NCBI GenBank assembly: GCA_903861055.1
Contig: CAIOSU010000058.1
Coordinates: 1-7,617, forward strand
Source: an uncultured bacterium
GTDB lineage: Bacteria > Bacteroidota > Bacteroidia > Chitinophagales > CAIOSU01
Direction: 5' to 3'
Length of the DNA stretch: 7,617 nt
The notes under the pieces were generated by a model, which did not search any database, was not told where the DNA came from, and saw only the letters and a list, made by a program, of their open reading frames with translations. A program made the translations under genes and the position numbers. This document shows, piece by piece, positions 1-4,776 of this stretch. Positions within the stretch are counted from its first letter, which is position 1, and each line of letters begins with the position of its first letter.

Positions 1-127
1 CACAAATGAGTTGTTGAAATTCCGCAACTTCGGTAAGAAGTCGTTGGTAGAAATAGAAGCATTGATTAATGAGAAAGGACTTACCTTCGGTATGGATCTT
101 TCGAAGTACAAGTTAAACGAAGAGTAA
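1..127 (+). CDS. rpoA: RNA polymerase alpha subunit, C-terminal end (partial)
   Basis: The reading frame is open from base 2 to the TAA at 125-127 and gives 41 residues, beginning TNELLKFRNFGKKSLVEIE and ending KYKLNEE. The LLKFRNFGKKSL-EIE segment is the conserved end of the alpha C-terminal domain (helix-hairpin-helix fold), which contacts UP-element DNA and activators in RNA polymerase. The 5' part lies outside the window. The stop codon is 8 bases before the rplQ start, which is the standard rpoA-rplQ order at the end of the large ribosomal-protein operon, so the two are surely co-transcribed. The identification rests on this short but highly conserved tail plus the neighbour. Confidence 0.93.
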   Translation, partial: TNELLKFRNFGKKSLVEIEALINEKGLTFGMDLSKYKLNEE

Positions 128-135
128 TCTAAGTC

Positions 136-777
136 ATGAGACACGGGAAGAAAGTAAATCACCTGGGCCGTACCAGCTCGCACCGTAAGGCTTTGCTAAT
201 GAACTTGGCTAATGCGCTTATCACACACAAGCGCATCAAGACCACAGTAGCCAAAGCTAAATCGTTGCGCATATATGTTGAGCCCCTACTGAACCGCGGT
301 AAAGTGGACACAACCCACAACCGTCGTATTGTATTCAGCTATTTGCAGCAGAAAGAAGTTATCACCGAGTTGTTCGGCCCTGTAGCTGCAAAAATCGGCG
401 ATCGCGCTGGTGGTTATACCCGTATCATTCGCCTAGGCGAACGTTATGGTGATGCCGCTGAAATGGCCATGATTGAGTTGGTTGACTTCAACGAATTGTT
501 GCTTGGTGACAAGAAGGAAGCTGGTGCTAAGAAGAAACGTACCCGCCGCAGTGGCAAAGGTGCTGATACTGCTGCCCCTGCAAAACCTGCTGCTAAGAAA
601 GAAGCTGCTCCAGCCAAAGTGGAAGATACAGCCCCTGAAGAGGTGGTTGAAGAAACCCCGGTTGCAGAGGTTGTTGAAACTGCGCCAGCTGCCGAAGAAA
701 CAGTTGCTGAAGCTCCTGCTGCTGAAGAGGCCCAAGCCCCAGAAGCTGCTGAAGAGGATACTACAAAAGAAGAGTAG
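136..777 (+). CDS. rplQ: 50S ribosomal protein L17 with long acidic C-terminal tail
   Basis: Structural protein of the large ribosomal subunit. Residues 1 to about 123 are the L17 domain, starting MRHGKKVNHLGRTSSHRKAL and including TNR-type rRNA-contacting segments and the GDRAGGYTRI motif (88-96). Residues 124-213 are an extension absent from the 127-residue E. coli protein: first a Lys/Arg-rich stretch (about 126-156), then Ala/Glu/Pro/Val low-complexity sequence ending in TTKEE. Similar Ala/Glu tails on L17 are known in Bacteroidota; this one is long. The start at 136 is fixed by the conserved MRHGKK N-terminus and lies 8 bases after the rpoA stop. No clear Shine-Dalgarno sequence is visible, as usual for the phylum. 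It is the last gene of the operon, followed by an intrinsic terminator. Confidence 0.97.
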   Translation: MRHGKKVNHLGRTSSHRKALLMNLANALITHKRIKTTVAKAKSLRIYVEPLLNRGKVDTTHNRRIVFSYLQQKEVITELFGPVAAKIGDRAGGYTRIIRLGERYGDAAEMAMIELVDFNELLLGDKKEAGAKKKRTRRSGKGADTAAPAKPAAKKEAAPAKVEDTAPEEVVEETPVAEVVETAPAAEETVAEAPAAEEAQAPEAAEEDTTKEE

Positions 778-808
778 GCTTAATAGTCTTTCGCTCTTTA
801 ACATAACC

Positions 809-839
809 AAAGGCCGTCCCATTAGGGACGGCCTTTTTT
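809..839 (+). terminator. Intrinsic terminator of the rpoA-rplQ operon
   Basis: A perfect 12-bp stem pairs 809-820 (AAAGGCCGTCCC) with 825-836 across a 4-base ATTA loop. A T-run at 834-839 follows and overlaps the stem base. It sits 31 bases after the rplQ stop. This is a textbook rho-independent terminator and marks the end of the ribosomal operon. Confidence 0.93.
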
Positions 840-904
840 ATTTTTGTTTTTCCTACGATTCTGAGGAACTATTTAAGCTTGGGATGCATTACACTGTTAC
901 AACT

Positions 905-922
905 TTAATGTTTAAACATTAA
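905..922. promoter_or_regulatory. 18-bp perfect palindrome, candidate operator of the alkene reductase gene
   Basis: TTAATGTTTAAACATTAA reads identically on both strands and ends 22 bases before the ATG at 945. There is no T-run on either side that would make it a terminator, and the loopless symmetry is typical of a binding site for a dimeric repressor. In Gammaproteobacteria the related nemA reductase is controlled by the TetR-type repressor NemR, but no regulator gene is adjacent here, so any link is inference. I found no exact TAnnTTTG promoter box in 840-944. The palindrome is directly visible; the operator role is not proven. Confidence 0.5.
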
Positions 923-944
923 TCAAAAAACAAGACCATAAGAA

Positions 945-2030
945 ATGAAACTATTCAGCGAATACCAACTAGGAAGCATTACCCTTAAGAACCGGGTAGT
1001 AATGGCACCAATGACGCGCAGCCGTGCCATTAGTAATGTACCCAATGAATTAATGGCCGAATATTATGCACAGCGCGCAGGTGCAGGCTTGATTATTACC
1101 GAAGGAGTTGCCCCATCGCCAAATGGCTTAGGCTATGCGCGTATACCTGGCATTTTTAACCAAGAACAAGTAGCCGGGTGGAAACTGATAACCGATGCCG
1201 TGCATGCCAAAGGTGGTAAAATCTTTATCCAGTTGATGCATACCGGCCGTGTAAGTGTTGCTGAGAATTTGCCAGCAGGTGCTGAAGTCTTAGCTCCAAG
1301 TGCAGTGCAATTGGAAGGAACCATGTGGACCGATGCCAACGGTATGCAACCATATCCAACTCCAAAGGAAATGACCGCCGCCGATATTGAAGCAACTATT
1401 GAAGAGTACGTGACCGCATCTAAAAACGCTATTGTTGCCGGATTTGATGGTGTAGAATTGCACGGTGCAAACGGTTACTTGATTGAGCAGTTTTTGAATA
1501 CCGCCACCAACCAGCGCACCGATGCTTATGGCGGTAGCGCAACTAACCGCAACCGTTTTGCCATTGAGGTATCCCAGCGTGTAGCTGCTGCTATTGGAGC
1601 CGATAAAACGGCCATGCGTGTTTCGCCTTATGGTGTGTTCAATGGCATCGCTATTCACGATGAATTGGATGCACAGTATATTGAGCTGGCCACCGCTTTA
1701 GGTAAGCTAGGTTTGGTTTACTTGCACAATGTTGACCATAGCAGCCAAGGTGCCCCTGCCGTGCCAGAAGCTAGCAAAAAGAAACTTAAAGAGGCTTTTG
1801 GTGGAGCCTTTATTTATAGTGGTGGCTTGGATAAAGTATCTGCTGAAGCAGTATTGGAAGAAGGTCGTGGCGATTTGGTTGCTTTCGGACGTCCGTTTTT
1901 GGCAAATCCTGACTTGGTTGCCCGTTTACAAGACGACCTAGAACTAGCTCACCCCGATTATAACAAGCTTTATACCCCAGGCACCGATGGCTACAGCGAT
2001 TATCCCGCAGCAACTGTTGAAGTGGCTTAA
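945..2030 (+). CDS. Old Yellow Enzyme-family alkene reductase (NADPH, FMN)
   Basis: A 361-residue cytoplasmic flavoenzyme of the OYE/NemA/XenB type, a single TIM barrel binding FMN. The family reduces activated C=C bonds of enals, enones, maleimides or nitroalkenes with NAD(P)H. Visible family motifs: N-terminal KNRVVMAPMTRSRA with the flavin-contacting Thr24; IQLMHTGR (94-101) with Gln96; HGANGYLIEQFLN (173-185), whose His173 and Asn176 match the substrate-anchoring pair and Tyr178 the proton donor of yeast OYE1 (His191/Asn194/Tyr196); TDAYGGS (192-198); Arg225; and the phosphate-binding end YSGG (291-294) and GRPFLANPDL (315-324). Full length for the family. Residue 98 is Met where OYE1 and PETN reductase carry Trp. 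It is a single-gene unit between two terminators with a palindrome upstream. The natural substrate cannot be told from sequence. Confidence 0.95.
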   Translation: MKLFSEYQLGSITLKNRVVMAPMTRSRAISNVPNELMAEYYAQRAGAGLIITEGVAPSPNGLGYARIPGIFNQEQVAGWKLITDAVHAKGGKIFIQLMHTGRVSVAENLPAGAEVLAPSAVQLEGTMWTDANGMQPYPTPKEMTAADIEATIEEYVTASKNAIVAGFDGVELHGANGYLIEQFLNTATNQRTDAYGGSATNRNRFAIEVSQRVAAAIGADKTAMRVSPYGVFNGIAIHDELDAQYIELATALGKLGLVYLHNVDHSSQGAPAVPEASKKKLKEAFGGAFIYSGGLDKVSAEAVLEEGRGDLVAFGRPFLANPDLVARLQDDLELAHPDYNKLYTPGTDGYSDYPAATVEVA

Positions 2031-2050
2031 TATTACTTATTGGTAAATGA

Positions 2051-2091
2051 ATAAAATGCGCCCGCGAGTTACGCAGGCGCATTTTATTTTT
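2051..2091 (+). terminator. Terminator of the alkene reductase gene, possibly shared with gldM
   Basis: A 12-bp perfect stem pairs 2051-2062 (ATAAAATGCGCC) with 2076-2087. Above one C/A mismatch (2063/2075) lie three more base pairs (2064-2066 with 2072-2074) and a 5-base loop. A T-rich tail (ATTTTATTTTT, 2081-2091) follows on the + strand. Read on the - strand the hairpin is followed by TTTTATTCATTT-like sequence, so it may also stop transcripts of the convergent gldM gene, which has no other obvious terminator in the 114-base gap. Confidence 0.85.
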
Positions 2092-2144
2092 AGGTCATCT
2101 ATTTTGTGATAATTTTTTAACGCTAAAATATAGTAGAACTAATT

Positions 2145-3773
2145 TTAATTCAGTTCGTAAATTAGGTTACCTACATCTTCAATGGTTCCGGCAACATTTG
2201 CCTTTATATTGTCAAGGTAAACGGTTACCTTTTTGCCCGCTTTAGCTTTGTTTACTATTTCTCTGATGTCTTGCACCAATACCTTGCTTTTTATGGTTTT
2301 ACTGTTGCCCTGTATCTCTCCATCAACTGAAACCATGTAGGTATATTCAACCACTTCGAAAGGAACGTTTAACGGAAACTCGTTCATGTCCAAATCAATG
2401 GTTTGTGCTACGCTAAATCTGTTCTTTGGCATCCTTGAGCTGCCCTTACCCAATACTATGGGTATCGGCTTTGGTATTTTCTTTACCCTGAAGGTCATGT
2501 CGCCCATTTTCTTGTTTGTACCGTCAATGTTGGCAAACACATTTACAGTAACTGTGCCTGTAGCCGTTACCTTGGCACTATACGAGCCATTGCTGCCGGT
2601 TATGTTGCCACTGCTTATGCTTGCGGTTAGTTTATCGGCTGGCACGCCCGGTACCGATATGGCCAACGGGTTGGGCACTCCGATATACAACACATTCATT
2701 TTCTCGGCGGATACTACTGCGGATGATTTGGATGATTGGTAGTTGAACTCAAAAGGCAAATAGCGAAAGCCCACGCCATCGGGCTCGCGCAGTTTTATAA
2801 CACCGGTGTGCGAGTTGATGCCCACCTTGTTGCTTAGTTCGCTATACGAAGCCATTCCGCCCCTAACTTCAAGCTTTTGGTAGCCATCCTTCAATGGAAA
2901 GTCAGCCACTTCTTCCTTCAATTTCTTGGTGCCTTGCTCGTACATGGCGGCAGGGTCTTTAAAATCGCCCACAAACACTTCCACCTCTTGCGTGCTGCTA
3001 GTAGCAGCTACAAATATATCGGCACGGAACTCTTGTTGGCCAGCAAGCACAAATCCGTTTTCGTTGATGGAGGTGGCAAATAGCTTGTCGAACTTATACA
3101 CGCCCACATCTACTTTCTTATAAATCTCGTTGAGCATAAGGGTTTCGGCATTGCGCACATCGCCTTGCAGTTTGCTCAGCAAGGCTATGGTAGCAGCAAC
3201 GGGCACTTTCTCAAAGTTGTAAGTTACCCAGTCTTTTTTACCCAAGCGCTCTGCCTCGGTTTTATCGTAGTGGGTGCTCAAGGGCATTTGAAGGTCTAGT
3301 TTTTTTAGGTCTTCGTCGTTTAGTACGCCAGATAGAAGCAACTGGCTTCGCAGCTCGTTTACTTTTTGTTGCAGCTCATAGCCTTTCTTTTGATCTACCA
3401 GCAACCGTGTACCTACGTCTACATCCTTTTTGCCTTTTAGGCCTCCATCTTCGTCAATGCCGCCGCTTTTGGCTATAATGTTGGCCTTAACCTCTTCAAT
3501 GTAGCCGTAAAATGTTTGGCTTAGTATCTGCACCCTGCGGGCCTCTTTAATAAAGGGCTCTGTTTTTACCGGGTTGTTAGCATATTTCTGTTCAAACTGG
3601 CCCATTAAGGCAGCGTTTTTGCTTACCAGGCTTTGGTTGGTGGCTTTTATGCCGTCATCAATTAGCCGGAAGGAGTTGAGCACTTCGGCAGATACGTTTA
3701 GGGCTAGCAAGGCAGTTAGCACCAGATACATCATATTGATCATCTGCTGCCGAGGTTCTTTAGGGATTGACAT
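2145..3773 (-). CDS. gldM: GldM-family gliding motility / type IX secretion motor protein (orphan copy)
   Basis: A 542-residue protein of the GldM/PorM family. In the family GldM is a dimeric inner-membrane protein with one N-terminal helix and a long periplasmic rod. With GldL it forms the proton-driven motor that powers type IX secretion and gliding. Here residues 8-28 (RQQMINMMYLVLTALLALNVS) match the family transmembrane helix, including Arg8 just before it, followed by the conserved AEVLNSF. The C-terminal half contains EKMNVLYIGVPNPLAISVPG (357-376), TFRVKKIPKP (427-436) and a final domain to residue 542, each aligning with remembered Flavobacterium johnsoniae GldM (about 513 residues). 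The ATG at 3771-3773 is supported by the immediate TM helix. Unusually, it stands alone: gldL, gldK and gldN, normally adjacent, are absent on both sides. It could be a diverged paralogue or the only copy of a dispersed operon. Confidence 0.93.
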   Translation of the reverse strand: MSIPKEPRQQMINMMYLVLTALLALNVSAEVLNSFRLIDDGIKATNQSLVSKNAALMGQFEQKYANNPVKTEPFIKEARRVQILSQTFYGYIEEVKANIIAKSGGIDEDGGLKGKKDVDVGTRLLVDQKKGYELQQKVNELRSQLLLSGVLNDEDLKKLDLQMPLSTHYDKTEAERLGKKDWVTYNFEKVPVAATIALLSKLQGDVRNAETLMLNEIYKKVDVGVYKFDKLFATSINENGFVLAGQQEFRADIFVAATSSTQEVEVFVGDFKDPAAMYEQGTKKLKEEVADFPLKDGYQKLEVRGGMASYSELSNKVGINSHTGVIKLREPDGVGFRYLPFEFNYQSSKSSAVVSAEKMNVLYIGVPNPLAISVPGVPADKLTASISSGNITGSNGSYSAKVTATGTVTVNVFANIDGTNKKMGDMTFRVKKIPKPIPIVLGKGSSRMPKNRFSVAQTIDLDMNEFPLNVPFEVVEYTYMVSVDGEIQGNSKTIKSKVLVQDIREIVNKAKAGKKVTVYLDNIKANVAGTIEDVGNLIYELN

Positions 3774-3881
3774 GTTTTGGAGGATTTTGTTGATGAAAAA
3801 ATATTTTCGGATTTATTTCATTCACAACGCAACCTTCAACTTTCTTATTTCGTCTAAATAATTGATAAACAATTAGTTGTG

Positions 3882-3918
3882 GTCGCAAATGCTTGCCATT
3901 TTGACATGCATTTGCGAC
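3882..3918. repeat. 11-bp perfect inverted repeat with 15-base spacer
   Basis: GTCGCAAATGC at 3882-3892 is repeated in inverse orientation at 3908-3918. The spacer (3893-3907) is not self-complementary. There is no T-run right after either arm, so it is unlikely to be a terminator. It lies about 109 bases upstream of the gldM start and 174 bases upstream of the XRE start. It could be a regulator-binding site or an RNA hairpin; the sequence alone does not decide. Confidence 0.5.
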
Positions 3919-3977
3919 AAGCAATACCCAGAGTATTACAAAATGTAAAGCGCAGGTGGCTAAAAATATTTCTGAAA

Positions 3978-3985
3978 TAGTTTTG
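3978..3985 (+). promoter_or_regulatory. Candidate -7 box of the XRE gene
   Basis: TAGTTTTG fits the Bacteroidota -7 consensus TAnnTTTG exactly. No good TTTG -33 box lies 17-23 bases upstream, which lowers confidence. A transcript starting shortly downstream would have a leader of roughly 100 bases containing the hairpin arms at 3991-4008 and 4033-4088. A second weaker candidate is TAAATTTTG at 4015-4023, with TTTG at 3987-3990 upstream of it. Confidence 0.3.
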
Positions 3986-4032
3986 TTTTGGCGCTGCCTA
4001 CCTAGCGCTCTGGATAAATTTTGTCTACCCAT

Positions 4033-4088
4033 ATACTAAAAGCCCCTACCACATTGTTATTCTAGTATCTGGCAAAACACAAGGGGCT
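4033..4088 (+). promoter_or_regulatory. Interleaved inverted repeats in the XRE leader
   Basis: Two inverted repeats overlap: ATACTA (4033-4038) with TAGTAT (4063-4068), and AGCCCCT (4041-4047) with AGGGGCT (4082-4088). The left arm of the second lies inside the loop of the first, so the two hairpins would form a pseudoknot or exclude each other. The last arm ends 3 bases before the XRE ATG at 4092, where pairing could hide the ribosome entry region. At DNA level the arms could equally be operator half-sites for autoregulation. Both ideas are inference. Confidence 0.35.
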
Positions 4089-4091
4089 ACT

Positions 4092-4310
4092 ATGATAAAC
4101 AACCATTTGAAAGTGGAGCGCGCCAAGCGTAATCTTACCCAAGCACAATTGGCTCAACTAGTGGGAGTGAGCCGACAAACTATCAATGCCATAGAAAAAC
4201 GCAAGCTGGTGCCCAGTACCATGGTGGCGCTGCGCTTATCCCTTTGTTTTGAAACTTGTGTAAACAATATTTTTGAGCTGGCAGAGGGACAGATTAAATC
4301 AAAGTGCTGA
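4092..4310 (+). CDS. Small XRE-family helix-turn-helix transcriptional regulator
   Basis: A 72-residue protein that is essentially one lambda-repressor/Cro-type DNA-binding domain. The helix-turn-helix is TQAQLAQLVGVSRQTINAIE (16-35), with GVS as the turn and SRQTINAIEK as the recognition helix. The N-terminal LKVERAKRNLTQ is typical of the family of roughly 65-75-residue stand-alone regulators, which supports the start at 4092. No ligand-binding or protease domain follows; the tail ends with NIFELAEGQIKSKC. Such proteins act as dimers and often repress themselves or a neighbouring gene, usually encoding a small membrane protein, but no such partner is adjacent here. It is divergent from gldM and its stop codon directly touches the stop of convergent divIC. 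The regulated gene is unknown. Confidence 0.9.
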   Translation: MINNHLKVERAKRNLTQAQLAQLVGVSRQTINAIEKRKLVPSTMVALRLSLCFETCVNNIFELAEGQIKSKC

Positions 4311-4610
4311 TTACTCTTCAACAATTACGAAAACCTCTTCGTTTTCTTTTTTCATCAAGTACTCTTCGCGGGCAAATTTCTCTAGTTTCTCGGCATTGCT
4401 GAACAACCCTTTTGCTTCAGTCTCAACTTCTACCGCCTTAACTTGGTAATAAGCTTTTTCCTTTTCAAGTTCGGTAAGTTCTTGTTTAAGCTTGAATTGG
4501 GTAACAAGGTTGTGCCTATCGAAAAATACCAGCCACACCAAGAAACACAAGGCGGTAAGCACATACTTGTTGCGCAAAAAGGATGGTATGGTGATGTTAG
4601 GTATTTGCAT
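4311..4610 (-). CDS. Septum formation initiator family protein (DivIC/FtsB-like)
   Basis: A 99-residue bitopic membrane protein of the FtsB/DivIC family, which in other bacteria joins FtsL and FtsQ/DivIB in the divisome and links it to septal wall synthesis. Residues about 15-30 (KYVLTALCFLVWLVFF) are one transmembrane helix. Residues about 38-67 (FKLKQELTELEKEKAYYQVK and on) are charged and heptad-like, fitting the periplasmic coiled coil. The C-terminal EKFAREEYLMKKENEEVFVI is the characteristic family end. The start at 4608-4610 is chosen because MQIPNITIP gives the usual short N-terminal segment; an open frame continues upstream but would run over repeats and the end of eno. It lies 166 bases downstream of eno on the same strand, behind the eno terminator, and touches the XRE stop codon. 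The exact orthologue name (ftsB or divIC) cannot be settled here. Confidence 0.9.
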   Translation of the reverse strand: MQIPNITIPSFLRNKYVLTALCFLVWLVFFDRHNLVTQFKLKQELTELEKEKAYYQVKAVEVETEAKGLFSNAEKLEKFAREEYLMKKENEEVFVIVEE

Positions 4611-4615
4611 TATTG

Positions 4616-4623
4616 TAAAGGTA
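4616..4623 (-). promoter_or_regulatory. Candidate -7 box of divIC, implying a near-leaderless transcript
   Basis: On the - strand TACCTTTA (7 of 8 fit to TAnnTTTG) ends 5 bases before the divIC ATG at 4610, so transcription would start at or next to the start codon. The region where the -33 TTTG box should lie is inside the 7-bp repeat array, which offers TGTG at 4647-4644 and CTTG at 4649-4646 and 4642-4639 (- strand). The gene behind the eno terminator needs its own promoter or read-through, which gives some support. Not proven. Confidence 0.35.
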
Positions 4624-4633
4624 GAAAATATTG

Positions 4634-4667
4634 AGACACAAGACACAAGACACAAGACACAAGATTT
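4634..4667. repeat. Tandem 7-bp repeat AGACACA, left array
   Basis: Four uninterrupted copies of AGACACA occupy 4634-4661, followed by a partial AGATTT (4662-4667). The array lies between the eno terminator hairpin and the divIC start. The same unit occurs in inverse orientation at 4745-4775, so the two arrays are complementary: 17 bases of the right array match three registers of the left one. The reading is certain; the origin (slippage, or part of a dispersed element) is not. Confidence 0.9.
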
Positions 4668-4699
4668 GTTGCGTTGTAGTAAAATTTGTTCACAGCAAC

Positions 4700-4737
4700 C
4701 TAAAACAAAAGAATGCCCGAAAACTTGTTTTCGGGCA
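4700..4737 (-). terminator. Intrinsic terminator after eno
   Basis: On the - strand a perfect 10-bp stem TGCCCGAAAA/TTTTCGGGCA (4737-4728 with 4723-4714) with a 4-base CAAG loop is followed by TTCTTTTGTTTTAG (4713-4700). It lies 40 bases after the eno stop and separates eno from divIC. It sits between the two inverse 7-bp repeat arrays, whose pairing could compete with or extend the hairpin. Confidence 0.85.
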
Positions 4738-4744
4738 CTCTTAG

Positions 4745-4775
4745 TCTTGTGTCTTGTGTCTGAAATCTTGTGTCT
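4745..4775. repeat. Inverse 7-bp repeat array TGTGTCT, right array
   Basis: Copies of TGTGTCT (reverse complement of AGACACA) lie at 4748-4754, 4755-4761 and 4769-4775, with one degenerate unit GAAATCT at 4762-4768. The last copy ends 1 base from the eno stop codon (4777-4779). Bases 4745-4761 are complementary to the left array, and 4763-4775 to 4655-4667 including its AGATTT end, so the degenerate unit also has a counterpart there. Confidence 0.9.
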
Positions 4776-4776
4776 A

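Larger units (their letters stand above)
3774..4091. other. 318-base intergenic region between divergent gldM and XRE genes
   Basis: No convincing gene lies here. It should contain the promoters of gldM (- strand) and of the XRE gene (+ strand). Visible elements are an 11-bp inverted repeat (3882-3918), an exact TAnnTTTG box on the + strand (3978-3985), a short GCGCT/AGCGC pair (3991-3995 with 4004-4008), and interleaved inverted repeats just before the XRE start (4033-4088). For gldM I see no exact TAnnTTTG box on the - strand. A 90-codon open frame on the - strand crosses the gap but resembles no family I know. Confidence 0.7.

Noticed and set aside
433..822. 129-residue antisense frame over rplQ, and a 149-residue frame at 473-922 in a second forward frame
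   Set aside because: Both are created by the low-complexity Ala/Glu/Lys codons of the L17 tail; they are Ser/Phe- or Leu/Lys-rich and resemble no protein family.
1133..1658. Antisense frames of 68 and 122 residues within the alkene reductase gene
   Set aside because: The + strand gene has all family motifs along this stretch; the antisense products look like no known protein.
2386..2742. 118-residue + strand frame inside gldM
   Set aside because: It is antisense to conserved GldM domains, and its hydrophobic composition follows from the complementary strand of that gene.
3760..4032. 90-residue open frame on the - strand covering the gldM-XRE gap, with a hydrophobic stretch
   Set aside because: It overlaps the gldM start, resembles no family I know, crosses the inverted repeat and has no promoter signal. 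Chance openness in AT-rich sequence is more likely.
4634..4775. CRISPR-like array
   Set aside because: The units are only 7 bp, contiguous, without spacers, and inverted between the two sides. No cas genes are nearby.
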